Source: CAWBXL01 sp963837365
GTDB lineage: Bacteria; Acidobacteriota; Terriglobia; Terriglobales; Acidobacteriaceae
Direction: 5' to 3'
Assembly: GCA_963837365.1 (NCBI GenBank)
Contig: CAWIMW010000011.1
Span: 62,001 to 126,000 of the forward strand
Length of the DNA stretch: 64,000 nucleotides
This document shows positions 46,030 to 55,087 of the stretch, piece after piece. The first letter of the stretch is position 1. Every line of letters starts with the position of its first letter. The position numbers and the translations under genes were made by a program. Below the pieces are notes generated by a model that worked only from the letters and a program-made list of their open reading frames with translations, ran no database searches and had not been told where the DNA came from.

Positions 46030-47742
46030 TCATGGCATTCCCGATATTTGAGGTTCGTGGCGCCAGTTGCTCCGCTGCAAAATCATGGGCGGTTCGTAGG
46101 TGCGACCAGATGCCAGCCGTTTTTCCTCTCGCCGCGCAGACCACAGCAACACCGGCCCAAGCGCGTTCGCGGTTAGACGTGCCACCAGCGGAAACTCCTT
46201 TTCGACATCTCGTCGCAGCCGGTGAATCTGCTCGCTGACTGATTGGTTCACTCTCCTGAACTCCCGCTCCATGGCCCAGAGTGCGCCGTTGTAAGCATGG
46301 CTCAGTTTCTTCATCTCTCTCGCGAAGCGTTCGCGGACGCGGCCATCGGGATAATCCTTGTAGCGCTGCCAGCCCATGAGCATGGTCTGGCACATCCGGT
46401 AGAGACTGGGGCCGTTGCGCTCGAAATCGCGCCAGAAAGCCCAGTCGAGAAATTTCTTGGAATCGTCGCGGGAAATGGCCGCGTGCCGGAAGTTGAATTT
46501 AAACTGTCCGTGGATGTCGGCCGGGTCAATGTCCAGCAGGCGGCCTTGTTCGGCCATCTCTTTATGCAGTGGCGTGCCGGGTACCGGCGTGTAGAGCATG
46601 AATTGATGGAAGTCAGTCTGGTAGCTGATGGCGCGTTCAATCTCTCCGACAATGTTGTCGGGGGTGTGGTGTTCCAGCCCGATAATGGTCGAGCCCTGCA
46701 CGCGAATGCCATTTTCACGCAGTTCGCGCGTGAGTTGCTCGATATCCGTGCCATGCAGCTTGCCATAGCTGGAGTTGGGAGATTCCAGTCCCATCCATAC
46801 CCAGGAGACGCCCAGTTCAACCAGTTCCTGCATGGTGTATTTCTGAATGGCATTGGCGGACGCAAATACCGAAAGCTCCCAGCTCTTGCCCGCTTCCTTC
46901 ATGCGCTCCAGCAAGCGCATGGCACGCTGCCGGTAGAGCAGGAAGTTCTCATCCATGACGAAAAACGATTGGACTTCAAGTTCCCGCTCGATTTGGCACA
47001 TGACTTCGAACAGCTCGTCTCCATTCTCATAAAAGTTGACGAACTTTCCCTTGCCGCCAAAAAAGGCAGAGGTGGTACAGAAATTACACCCCATGGGACA
47101 GCCCACAGAGGGAATGATCGTGGCGGCCGTGCCGCCTTTCCGCTGCGGCAGGCGGACACCCATTACGCGGGTTTGCAGGCCGGAGACGATAGCGGGATGG
47201 CGGATGGGCGCGTGTTCGTCTTCTCCCAGATAGCGCCGCATCCAGGAGATGCCTTCCCCGCGCACGATGTGGTCGGCGTCGATCATGGTTTCAATCTCTG
47301 GAATTGCGGCCACATGTCCGCCGACTACGATCACCGAATCCGGAGAGAGTTCCCGCACCATCCGGCACATTTCCTTGACCTTGCCTACATTCACGATGAT
47401 GGAGGAAATGCCAACGATATCGTAGGGGTGACTGGTCAACTCGCGGGCAAAGGCCTCACGCGTGGGAAAATCCAGCACGGCACAGGGCGCGGAGATGTTG
47501 GACTGAATCATCATAATGCCCCAGGAACGATGGAACATGCGCAGCGAAAAACTGCCTTGTGCCCGTGTGACCTGATTGTGATAAAGCTCCATGGGGTTGA
47601 TGGCGCGGCTGCCGAATTCGTCATCCTGGGCGTAGGGGCCAAAGACGGAAGTTAGTAACACGCGGGCGTGATTTTTCTTGGGGTGCGTCTGCATGTGTTC
47701 ATGACAACCCCGGTAGAAACTCCCGGCTGTGATTGTGGACAC
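46030..47742 (-). CDS. B12-binding domain radical SAM protein
   Basis: Up to 570 residues from GTG 47742; ATG 47694 (MQTHPKKNH) is an equally good start, and neither has a clear ribosome site. The N-terminal cobalamin-binding-like domain (YDIVGISSIIVNVGKV, VIVVGGHVAAIPE) is followed by the radical SAM cluster motif GCPMGCNFCTTS (Cx3Cx2C), then the TIM-barrel (FVMDENFLLYRQRAMRLL, GIRVQGSTIIGLEHHTPDNI). The C-terminal ~130 residues are helical and basic. Family members carry out methylations, ring changes or lipid modifications; the substrate is unknown. It stands alone. Confidence 0.88.
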   Translation of the reverse strand: MSTITAGSFYRGCHEHMQTHPKKNHARVLLTSVFGPYAQDDEFGSRAINPMELYHNQVTRAQGSFSLRMFHRSWGIMMIQSNISAPCAVLDFPTREAFARELTSHPYDIVGISSIIVNVGKVKEMCRMVRELSPDSVIVVGGHVAAIPEIETMIDADHIVRGEGISWMRRYLGEDEHAPIRHPAIVSGLQTRVMGVRLPQRKGGTAATIIPSVGCPMGCNFCTTSAFFGGKGKFVNFYENGDELFEVMCQIERELEVQSFFVMDENFLLYRQRAMRLLERMKEAGKSWELSVFASANAIQKYTMQELVELGVSWVWMGLESPNSSYGKLHGTDIEQLTRELRENGIRVQGSTIIGLEHHTPDNIVGEIERAISYQTDFHQFMLYTPVPGTPLHKEMAEQGRLLDIDPADIHGQFKFNFRHAAISRDDSKKFLDWAFWRDFERNGPSLYRMCQTMLMGWQRYKDYPDGRVRERFAREMKKLSHAYNGALWAMEREFRRVNQSVSEQIHRLRRDVEKEFPLVARLTANALGPVLLWSARREEKRLASGRTYEPPMILQRSNWRHEPQISGMP

Positions 47743-47853
47743 ACATTACAGAACTATTACATTCTTTGGTGAATGACCGGATGGCGAGACCCTGCCGCTG
47801 CGGTGGCAGATCATCAGCCCGAGCAGACTTGCCTGGAAAACCTACTCGAAAAG

Positions 47854-47930
47854 CAGCCGCAGATTTACGCAGATTTCGCGGATCGCGACTGTTTTGCTAA
47901 TCGGTGTAAATCCGCGAGAATCTGCGGCTG
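47854..47930. repeat. Interspersed inverted repeat unit 1 ('cagccgcagattt' type)
   Basis: CAGCCGCAGATT (47854-47865) and AATCTGCGGCTG (47919-47930) are perfect 12-bp arms. An inner pair TCGCGGAT/ATCCGCGA (47876-47883/47910-47917) extends the cruciform. It lies in the 305-nt gap before asnA, which has no other recognised feature. It is similar in design to the unit at 58232-58291. Confidence 0.7.
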
Positions 47931-48047
47931 AGATTTTCCTCACACTCTGTTGTGATCCTCCGCACAGTTTTCTGCTCTAGGCCAGGAATCCAATGAAGTG
48001 TTTGGATTGATGCAGGCGTAAAACTCTGCCTGCGAAGGAGAGCACTC

Positions 48048-49190
48048 ATGAGCACTCTGGTGTTAGATAAAAAAGCCGACCTTGCGGGGCCGGGGATTGG
48101 TGATTACAACCAGTTGGAAAAGATTCTGCCGCAGAATTATCGGTCTTTGCTTACAGCTCGAGAAACCCAGCATGCCATCTTTCATGTGAAGCGCTATATC
48201 GAAGACCATCTCTGCCAGGAACTTAGCCTGATGATGGTGGAAGTGCCGCTGATTGTGGATGCGGAGAGCGGCGTCAACGACATGCTGGACCGCGATGGCT
48301 CGCGCACGCCCATCCAGTTTCATATTTCCAATGACCGCAACCTCCATCCCGTTGACGCGCAGGTGGTGCAGGCCGCGACCAAGTGGAAGAGAATCGCTCT
48401 GAAACAGTTTGATTGCGCTCCCGGTCACGGTATCTGCACCGATATGCGCGCTGTACGCAAGGATTATTTTCTGGACCATGACCACTCGGCGTATGTAGAC
48501 CAGTGGGATTGGGAGCGTGTGGTCACTCCGGAACAACGCAATCTGGATTTTCTCAAATTGATCGTCGGGAAGATATGGAACGTGCTGGTTGGCGCGGAAC
48601 GCTTTGCGCAACAACTATTCCCTCAGTTGCGCGATCCACGCTATCCGAACCTGCCGACTGAACTCGCTTTCTTCCACGCTGAAGAAATTCTTGCCATGTA
48701 TCCCGATCTGCCGCGCAAACAACGGGAGACCGAGCTGCTGCAAAAATATCCGGCAGTCTTCATCATCGGAATTGGCTGGCCGTTGAAGGATGGTTATCCG
48801 CATGAGAACCGCGCCGCCGACTACGATGACTGGGTCACCGACACCGGCAAAGAAACCGGCAAAGATACGCACGGCCTGAACGGCGACATCCTGGTCTGGA
48901 ACCCTGTGACCAAACGGCGTCATGAGTTGAGTTCAATGGGCATACGCGTAAACGCGGAGACCCTGCGACGGCAGCTGGAGATGGCGGGACTGCTCGACAA
49001 CCTGAAGTTCCCGTATCACCAGGCCATCACTAAGAATGAATTGCCGCTCTCCATTGGCGGTGGAATTGGACAGTCACGGACGCTCATGCTGCTGCTGCGG
49101 AAGGCGCATCTGGGTGAGGTTAGCGTGACGGTATGGCCGAAGGTGCTGAAGGAGATGTGTGCGAAGAAGAATATCTTTGTACTGGAGTAG
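48048..49190 (+). CDS. asnA: Aspartate-ammonia ligase (asparagine synthetase A)
   Basis: 380 residues, ATG with AAGGAG upstream; E. coli AsnA has 330. The class II tRNA-synthetase-like fold is indicated by YIEDHLCQELSLMMVEVPLIV, the ammonia/aspartate site block KWKRIALKQFDCAPGHGICTDMRAVRKDY (in part: KQFDCAPGHGICTDM) and the C-terminal LPLSIGGGIGQSR with its motif 3-type Arg. It makes asparagine from aspartate, ammonia and ATP. Extra length lies mostly at the N-terminus and in an insert around KETGKDTHGLNG. It stands alone. Confidence 0.92.
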   Translation: MSTLVLDKKADLAGPGIGDYNQLEKILPQNYRSLLTARETQHAIFHVKRYIEDHLCQELSLMMVEVPLIVDAESGVNDMLDRDGSRTPIQFHISNDRNLHPVDAQVVQAATKWKRIALKQFDCAPGHGICTDMRAVRKDYFLDHDHSAYVDQWDWERVVTPEQRNLDFLKLIVGKIWNVLVGAERFAQQLFPQLRDPRYPNLPTELAFFHAEEILAMYPDLPRKQRETELLQKYPAVFIIGIGWPLKDGYPHENRAADYDDWVTDTGKETGKDTHGLNGDILVWNPVTKRRHELSSMGIRVNAETLRRQLEMAGLLDNLKFPYHQAITKNELPLSIGGGIGQSRTLMLLLRKAHLGEVSVTVWPKVLKEMCAKKNIFVLE

Positions 49191-49227
49191 ACGGAATGCA
49201 TGGCAAGTTTTGTGCAATTGCCGGCAG

Positions 49228-49552
49228 CTACCGCCGCATTCCCAATTGGAGCAGAATTGCATTTTCAACGGCGACGATGTCCGAGGATGATAGCTCGCCC
49301 ATCTTCGAGCGTAGACGTGTTTTCGACGCTGTCGTGAGTTGATCGGCCATGGTTTTTCGCATTTTTCCGTTGAGCTTCACCATGGCCTGCCCGGATAAAG
49401 TTTGCGGTCTGAGTGGTCAGTGGGACCACAATCAGGCGATTCAGGGCGATGTTCGCGGCATTGTTGCTGACCACCGGAAGGAGTTGTCTGACCCTTTGAT
49501 CGCGAAGGCTGCTGGCAGTAGAGATCGAGGAGACAATGTCGCCGGTGGCGAT
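49228..49552 (-). pseudogene. Decayed MazF/PemK-type toxin gene
   Basis: The minus strand encodes a MazF-like chain in two frames. The first part reads TGDIV...LLPVVSNNAANIALNRLIVVPLTTQT, with the family's 'GDI', 'VVSN' and 'NR..VVPLT' blocks at the expected spacing (24 residues between GDIV and VVSNN). The second, in another frame, reads GQAMVKLNGKMRKTMADQ, then KTRLRSKMGELSSSDIVAVE and NAILLQLG to the stop at 49228. The shift lies at the expected 'lyPGe' turn (near 49390). The first frame has no start codon before GTG of VVSN. No intact antitoxin gene precedes it. Confidence 0.7.
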
Positions 49553-49890
49553 GGAGAAAATCGCCGGTTGGAGTAAGGGCAGGTAATCAGTTCTCCCATT
49601 GCCCTAAAACCATAGTTACGGATCGGCCACTTCCCGCGCCCAACATGTACTTCCGACGCATTGACTTCGTTCCAATCTGAAACTAGAGTCTCTCTAATAT
49701 TTTTTCGCTTTCCAGTTCGGGTTCGAGAAATTTGAGACAAAGGGTTTGAGGTCCTGGGGACACCGCCACGTTCCCAGCCAAATGGGGCAGCTCCGACTCG
49801 CGGCAGTGCGCACTGATTGAATCCCGTGTGCCTGATCTCGCCTGACGGTTCTAATTCGCGCCGCTCCTGAAAAACAAAAATCCATGATTT
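49553..49890. other. Gene-free stretch between the mazF remnant and the diheme protein gene
   Basis: About 340 nt without a credible gene. A leftward open frame through it has shadow-like composition. It may contain degraded DNA linked to the toxin remnant, and the promoter of the DUF1111 gene; no clear boxes were recognised. Confidence 0.4.
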
Positions 49891-49910
49891 CGCAGAGGTG
49901 TGCCTCTGCG
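49891..49910 (+). promoter_or_regulatory. Perfect hairpin just upstream of the DUF1111 gene ribosome site
   Basis: CGCAGAGG and CCTCTGCG form a perfect 8-bp stem with a TGTG loop. It ends 7 nt before GGAGG of the following gene, so it lies in the 5' leader and could affect translation or RNA stability. Confidence 0.45.
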
Positions 49911-49930
49911 TGCATACGGAGGTGTGTGCA

Positions 49931-51322
49931 ATGAAGTATCGCAATTGCTTGAGTGTATCTGTGTGGTTCGCGCTGCTGGTCATCGCGCCGATAGCGTTGC
50001 AAGCGCAACATGACCCTGGTCCGCGTAGCGGTGCGGCCGGAGCTGGCGGCGCATTTCCCTTATTGAACTCCAATGAACAAGCCGCCTTCGGTGGAAGCAT
50101 GGAGACCTTCATGGAAGTGGATTCGGTTTCCGGAGCCATTACTGGGGAAGAAGGCAGCGGCTTAGGGCCGACCTTCAACGGCAATGGCTGTGCCATGTGT
50201 CATGCGCAGCCTGCCGTAGGTGGCAGCAGCCCCGGCCTCAGCAGTCCACAAAACTCAATTCCAAATCCGCAAGTGGCGCTGGCCACACTGGATGGTGCAA
50301 AGAACAGCGTTCCATCGTTCATTACCGCCAGCGGCCCAGTGCGGGAGGCCCGTTTTATCCACAATCGGGATGGCTCGCCGGATGGAGGTGTGCATGGCCT
50401 CTACACGATTGCCGGCCGCACGGACGCTCCTGGTTGCAATCTCGCGCAACCTGATTTCTCGGGAAATCTGGCCCATAACAACGTGATCTTTCGCATTCCA
50501 ACCCCGATTTTCGGGCTCGGTCTGGTAGAAGCCACGCCGGATTCCACTCTACAGGACAACCTGTCTGCGAACTCCGGCCAGAAGAGGCAGCTAGGCATCT
50601 CAGGAGTCTTGAATACCACCGGCAATGACGGCACAGTGACCCGGTTCGGCTGGAAAGCGCAGAACAAGTCACTGATGGTGTTTGCGGGAGAAGCCTACAA
50701 CGTGGAGCAAGGCGTGGCCAATGAAGCATTCCCCAACGAGCGAGCGGCAATTCCGGGTTGTGTGTTCAATGGATCGCCGGAAGACGCAACCAATTTAGTG
50801 GGCAGTGGGACCGCAGCGGAGACGTCCTCCGATTTAGTGATCTTCTCCATGTTCTCGCGCTTGTCCGCTCCGCCAATGCCGGGTCCACCAACCGCATCGG
50901 CCCAGAACGGCTCCAATCTGTTTGTCAACGTAGGGTGTGCACTTTGTCACACAGCGTCGCTGACCACGGGGTCCTCGAGAATCACGGGCATGTCCAACTA
51001 CACTTACCATCCCTACTCCGACTTTGCGGTCCACCATATGGGATCGAGATTGTCGGATGGGGTAAGCCAGGGAGCCGCGGGTCCGGACCAGTTCCGCACC
51101 GCTCCATTGTGGGGAGTGGGCCAGAGGCTGTTCTTCCTGCACGATGGCCGCACCTCAGACCTGTTGCAGGCTATCCAGGCGCACGCCAGCCCGAGCGACT
51201 GTAGATGGGCTCGCTTTAACCATCAGAACTGCAACTCGGAAGCCGATGCGGTAGTGCGGAGATTCAATTCACTTAACAAATCGCAGATGCAGGATATTCT
51301 GAACTTCCTGCGTTCGCTATAG
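49931..51322 (+). CDS. Secreted diheme c-type protein, DUF1111 (di-heme oxidoreductase-like)
   Basis: 463 residues from ATG 49931, preceded by GGAGG 8 nt upstream. A signal peptide (NCLSVSVWFALLVIAPIALQA) is followed by two covalent heme motifs, GCAMCHAQP (~residue 88) and GCALCHTAS (~340), and the conserved HDGRTSDLLQAIQAH near the end, typical of DUF1111/CCP-like di-heme oxidoreductases. It should act in the periplasm in electron transfer or peroxide or thiol chemistry. It stands alone, facing lysA. Confidence 0.85.
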   Translation: MKYRNCLSVSVWFALLVIAPIALQAQHDPGPRSGAAGAGGAFPLLNSNEQAAFGGSMETFMEVDSVSGAITGEEGSGLGPTFNGNGCAMCHAQPAVGGSSPGLSSPQNSIPNPQVALATLDGAKNSVPSFITASGPVREARFIHNRDGSPDGGVHGLYTIAGRTDAPGCNLAQPDFSGNLAHNNVIFRIPTPIFGLGLVEATPDSTLQDNLSANSGQKRQLGISGVLNTTGNDGTVTRFGWKAQNKSLMVFAGEAYNVEQGVANEAFPNERAAIPGCVFNGSPEDATNLVGSGTAAETSSDLVIFSMFSRLSAPPMPGPPTASAQNGSNLFVNVGCALCHTASLTTGSSRITGMSNYTYHPYSDFAVHHMGSRLSDGVSQGAAGPDQFRTAPLWGVGQRLFFLHDGRTSDLLQAIQAHASPSDCRWARFNHQNCNSEADAVVRRFNSLNKSQMQDILNFLRSL

Positions 51323-51340
51323 GCCAGGGTGTATTGGATT

Positions 51341-51364
51341 GCGGAGGGCTGGAAGGTCCTCCGC
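51341..51364. terminator. Hairpin between converging DUF1111 and lysA genes
   Basis: GCGGAGG (51341-51347) and CCTCCGC (51358-51364) make a perfect 7-bp stem with a 10-nt loop in the 63-nt gap between two stop codons. No T tract on either strand, so its strength as a terminator is uncertain. Confidence 0.45.
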
Positions 51365-51385
51365 TGTCTGTTCGGATCACACAGC

Positions 51386-52684
51386 TTACGTTTCCTGGCG
51401 CAGCAAATCTGCAACCGTCTCGCGCCTGCGAATCACCTTGGCGCGTGAGCCATCAACCAGCACTTCGGCCGGATTTGGGCGCGTATTGTAGTTTGAGGCC
51501 AAAACCATTCCATAGGCTCCAGCATCGAGCAGGGCGAGGAGCGCGCCTTCCTCCACCATCGGGAGCTCCCGGTCGCGGGCAAAGAAGTCGCCAGTTTCGC
51601 AGATGGGGCCAACCACGTCCGTGATTTCCATATTCGCAGGAGTGACGCAAACTGGAACAATCTCGTGATACGCCTGATAGAGTGAGGGCCGGATCAGATC
51701 GTTCATGGCTGCATCCACAATGAGAAACCTTTTGCCATTGTTGGTTTTTCGGTAGAGCACCCGGGTGAGCAATGCCCCTGCCGGCGCAACGATAGAACGG
51801 CCTGGTTCAAGTAAAAGATGAAGTTTTAAATCCTTCAAAGGCGCAATAAGTGCCTCTGCATAAGCCGCGGCCTGAGCGGGTAGCGCTGGTAGATTTTCAT
51901 CGCGATAAGCGATGCCCAAACCTCCACCCGCGTCAACGTACTTGATCGGATGGCCTTGGGCGCGCAATTCGCGGATCAAATCCGCGACTCGTGCCATGGC
52001 TTCGGCGAAGGGGGCAACATCTGTGATCTGTGAGCCGATATGCACGCTGACCCCGGCAGTTTGCAAATACTTTACCTTGGCCGCAACCGCATACAAGCCT
52101 AGCGCCTGCTGGATCGGCACACCGAATTTATGTTTGTGCAGGCCGGTGGAAATATAGGGATGCGTTTCGGCGGAAACGTCCGGGTTCACACGCAAAGCTA
52201 CCCGTGCAGTCTTCTTCAAGCGGGCCGCCGATTCCGCCAATAATGTAAATTCCGACTCACTCTCTACATTGAAGAGCAGAATGCCGGCTTTGAGTGCCGC
52301 CCGCATCTCCTCCGCAGTCTTGCCCACACCGGAGAAAACCACTTTCTTAACCGCACGCCGGTCAGCATGCAGCACCCGTTCCAGTTCGCCACCGGAGACA
52401 ACATCAAAGCCGCAACCCAGCTTTGCCAGCAGGCGCAGAATGCTCAGATTGGAATTGGCTTTGACCGAGTAGCAAACGGTATGGGGAACTCTTCCAAAAG
52501 CCTTATCGAACGCTTTCAACCGCTCCCGAATGGTGTTTGCCGAATAGACGTAAAGCGGCGTGCCCATCTTCTTCGCGAGTTGCGTCAATGGCACACCTTC
52601 GCAATGCAGTTCGGGACTGCGCTGGCCTTTGCCATTGCGATACACAAATGCCGGTGGGCGGCCTGTTAGGGGATGAGGGTTCAC
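51386..52684 (-). CDS. lysA: Diaminopimelate decarboxylase
   Basis: 432 residues. The PLP lysine is in CYSVKANSN, the Gly-rich phosphate loop in VDAGGGLGIAY, and the dimer active-site parts in EPGRSIVAPAG and CETGDFFARDRELP. It makes lysine from meso-diaminopimelate. It overlaps the upstream GAF-phosphatase gene by 4 nt (ATGA), an unusual partner for a lysine gene. Confidence 0.95.
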   Translation of the reverse strand: MNPHPLTGRPPAFVYRNGKGQRSPELHCEGVPLTQLAKKMGTPLYVYSANTIRERLKAFDKAFGRVPHTVCYSVKANSNLSILRLLAKLGCGFDVVSGGELERVLHADRRAVKKVVFSGVGKTAEEMRAALKAGILLFNVESESEFTLLAESAARLKKTARVALRVNPDVSAETHPYISTGLHKHKFGVPIQQALGLYAVAAKVKYLQTAGVSVHIGSQITDVAPFAEAMARVADLIRELRAQGHPIKYVDAGGGLGIAYRDENLPALPAQAAAYAEALIAPLKDLKLHLLLEPGRSIVAPAGALLTRVLYRKTNNGKRFLIVDAAMNDLIRPSLYQAYHEIVPVCVTPANMEITDVVGPICETGDFFARDRELPMVEEGALLALLDAGAYGMVLASNYNTRPNPAEVLVDGSRAKVIRRRETVADLLRQET

Positions 52685-54444
52685 CTGCGTTTTCCGGAAT
52701 GGCCTTTCACTCGGATGGCTAAGATGGTTTGATCATCAAACGTCTCGACTCCGGCGGAGTGTTCTTCCACCGCTTTGAAAAGGGTATCCACGACAGACTG
52801 CGCCGAAAGCCTGCAACACTCTTTCACCACTTCTTCCGCCCGGCGGCGGCCGAACAAATCTCCCTTGAGGTTGGTGGCGTCAAGAATTCCGTCGCTGAAG
52901 AACACGAACAAATCTCCGGTGTTGGCCTGGTAACTGAATTCGTCGTATTCCGCATCGTCGAACAGTCCCAGAGGCAAGCCTGTGGCATCGACGATTTCGA
53001 TATCTCCATCATGGCAATAGATGGGGCGCGGCAGTCCGGAGTTTGACACCTGCAATGTGCGGTGCGCGTCATCCCACACTGCGTAGACAAGAGACACAAA
53101 CTGTCCGTCAATCCTGCGCTCGCCAAGTGAGAAATTCACCGCGGAAAGCATTTCCGCTGGGGAAGGTTCAATGGGCGCGTGGGAACGCAAGATCCCGCTG
53201 ACCAAAGCGGCATAGATGGCCGCGGGAGCGCCTTTGCCGCTGACGTCGCCGACGACGATGGCGGTTCGGTCGAGCGAGTAATTCACGATATCGTACAAGT
53301 CGCCACCGATTGCCCTGGCCGGTGCAAATTTGGCGGCGATTTCCAAATTCCTCAATTGCGGCAAAGATTGCGGCAGCAGCCGGAACTGCAACTCCCGCGC
53401 CAGCGCAAGATCGCGCTCCAATCGTTTCTCCTGGCGTGCGATTTCCTCGTAGAGCCGGGCATTTTCCAGGGCAATGGCAATCTGCGCAGCCAGAGTGGTG
53501 ACTGTCTTCTTGTGGTCTTCGGTAAAGAAGCCGCGCTTGGTGTGCTCGAGATCTAGTACGCCGATTACGTTGTCCTTGTAGATCAAGGGAACGGCAAGCT
53601 CCGAGCGGGTCTCCTGGTTCAGCTTGATGTAACGAGTGTCCTTGCTTACATCGGAGACCAGCACAGCCACTTTGTGCTGCGCCGCGTAGCCCACTAGCCC
53701 GTGCCCAATCGGGATGTCCTGCTTGAGATGAATATTTTCCTGAAAGCGCAGGGAAAAGCGATGTTGCAGCAGTTCCTTGCCGGCATCGAGCATCAGGATG
53801 CTGAACATCTGGAAATCAATCAGGCGGCTCAATAGTTCCCCGACGTGCTTGAGCAACTCATCCACGTTCAGGATGGAGGTCAGCTCGCGAGAAATCTCAT
53901 TCAGCAATTGCAAAGTGCGCGCCTGCCGCGTAGTACGGGTGTGCAGGCGGGCATTTTCAATCCCCACCGCCATGCGCGAGGCGATCAGGGTGAGCAGTCG
54001 TTTGTGATCTTCGCGGAAGAAATCCCGCTCTTCGGCATCAATGTTGATTACGCCGATTACCTTATTTTTTACGATCAGCGGGACGGCCAGTTCCGAGCTA
54101 ACATTCGGCACTTTGGCGATATAACGCGGATCGCGACTAACATCATTCACCAGAACCGCTTCGCGGGTCTCCGCGGCAACTCCGGTAAGCCCCTGGCCCA
54201 GCTTGAGGCGCACACGGTCGGCCACCTCTTTGGGATAGCCAATCTGAAAACGGATGCTCAACTCCTGCGTTCGTTCATTCAGCAGAAGAATGGCAAATAT
54301 TTTGTAATCAATGACTTTGCGCACCAGTTCCGCCACGCGCCGCAGGGTGGTGTTGAGGTCGAGGGTGGAGTTGACCACATCGGCCACTTCCAGAAGAAGC
54401 GGTTCGACCTTGAGGCTGATGTCGTTCTGGGTCGCTGTGGTCAT
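52681..54444 (-). CDS. GAF-GAF-PP2C (RsbU/SpoIIE-type) serine phosphatase
   Basis: 587 residues. Two GAF domains (about 15-165 and 185-335) share the block SELAVPLIVKNKVIGVINID / SELAVPLIYKDNVIGVLDLE. A short coiled coil (EEIARQEKRLERDLALARELQ) leads to a PP2C-type phosphatase with GGDLYDIVN, VVGDVSGKGAPAAIYAA and FVFFSDGILDATN, the metal-binding Asp residues being present. Such proteins dephosphorylate anti-anti-sigma factors or similar targets in response to small ligands. No anti-sigma partner lies nearby. Confidence 0.9.
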   Translation of the reverse strand: MTTATQNDISLKVEPLLLEVADVVNSTLDLNTTLRRVAELVRKVIDYKIFAILLLNERTQELSIRFQIGYPKEVADRVRLKLGQGLTGVAAETREAVLVNDVSRDPRYIAKVPNVSSELAVPLIVKNKVIGVINIDAEERDFFREDHKRLLTLIASRMAVGIENARLHTRTTRQARTLQLLNEISRELTSILNVDELLKHVGELLSRLIDFQMFSILMLDAGKELLQHRFSLRFQENIHLKQDIPIGHGLVGYAAQHKVAVLVSDVSKDTRYIKLNQETRSELAVPLIYKDNVIGVLDLEHTKRGFFTEDHKKTVTTLAAQIAIALENARLYEEIARQEKRLERDLALARELQFRLLPQSLPQLRNLEIAAKFAPARAIGGDLYDIVNYSLDRTAIVVGDVSGKGAPAAIYAALVSGILRSHAPIEPSPAEMLSAVNFSLGERRIDGQFVSLVYAVWDDAHRTLQVSNSGLPRPIYCHDGDIEIVDATGLPLGLFDDAEYDEFSYQANTGDLFVFFSDGILDATNLKGDLFGRRRAEEVVKECCRLSAQSVVDTLFKAVEEHSAGVETFDDQTILAIRVKGHSGKRR

Positions 54445-54478
54445 GCCAAACTTCTATGATAACAGTCGCTCTGGAGGC

Positions 54479-55030
54479 TCACTCACGGGGAATTACACAG
54501 ATATCCGGAAGGTTACGGTGCATTTCAGCGTAGTCCAGGCCATAGCCGACGACAAATTCATCAGGGATGGTGAAGCCGATGTAATCGCCCTGTATTTCGA
54601 GTTTTCTCCGCGACGGTTTGTCGAGTAGAGCGGCGATGCGAAAAGCCTTAGGCTCCCGATCTGTCAACAACTTCTTAAGAAAAGTTAAAGTAAGACCTGT
54701 ATCCAGAATGTCCTCAACCAAAATGACATTTTTCCCGGCAATCGATTGATCCAGGTCTTTGGTAAGCCGCACCTCGCCGGTTGAGTCCCAGCCTTGTTTC
54801 AACTCTTGGTCGGGAGTGGGTCGCGCGCCGTAGCTGGAAACTCCGATAAAGTCGAAAGTAGCGTCGAGTTGTACCGCGCGTGCCAAGTCAGCCAGAAAAA
54901 TTGCTGCACCCTTTAGAACAGCAACAAAGACGACCGGCTCGTCGCGGAAGGCACGCGTGATCGCGGTGCCCAACTCGGCAACTCGCTGCGCGATCTGCTG
55001 GCGCGATATCAGGACTTTCAACTCGGTCAC
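54479..55030 (-). CDS. hpt: Hypoxanthine phosphoribosyltransferase
   Basis: 183 residues, standard length. The PRPP loop is VILVEDILDTGLTL, the flexible loop SSYGARPTPDQEL, and the purine-pocket segment IPDEFVVGYGLDYAEMHRNLP. It salvages hypoxanthine/guanine to IMP/GMP. It lies 34 nt upstream of the GAF-phosphatase gene in the same direction. Confidence 0.95.
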   Translation of the reverse strand: MTELKVLISRQQIAQRVAELGTAITRAFRDEPVVFVAVLKGAAIFLADLARAVQLDATFDFIGVSSYGARPTPDQELKQGWDSTGEVRLTKDLDQSIAGKNVILVEDILDTGLTLTFLKKLLTDREPKAFRIAALLDKPSRRKLEIQGDYIGFTIPDEFVVGYGLDYAEMHRNLPDICVIPRE

Positions 55031-55087
55031 GGCGCTTCATATTAAACTAGCAGTTGGCAATTAGCATCTGATTGTTGAGGCGCAATT

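Noticed and set aside
46243..47655. 470-residue open frame on the plus strand opposite the radical SAM gene
   Set aside because: Antisense shadow of a gene with clear domain motifs; composition rich in H, G, V without any family pattern or ribosome site.
49784..49867. Possible tRNA remnant (GGGGCAG ... CCGCTCC with a T-loop-like GGTTCTAAT)
   Set aside because: The acceptor ends nearly pair, but the T stem and anticodon arm do not form; too degraded to call.
49441..50196. 251-residue minus-strand frame across the mazF remnant and the start of the DUF1111 gene
   Set aside because: Runs in the wrong frame relative to the MazF similarity and overlaps a gene with a signal peptide and heme motif.
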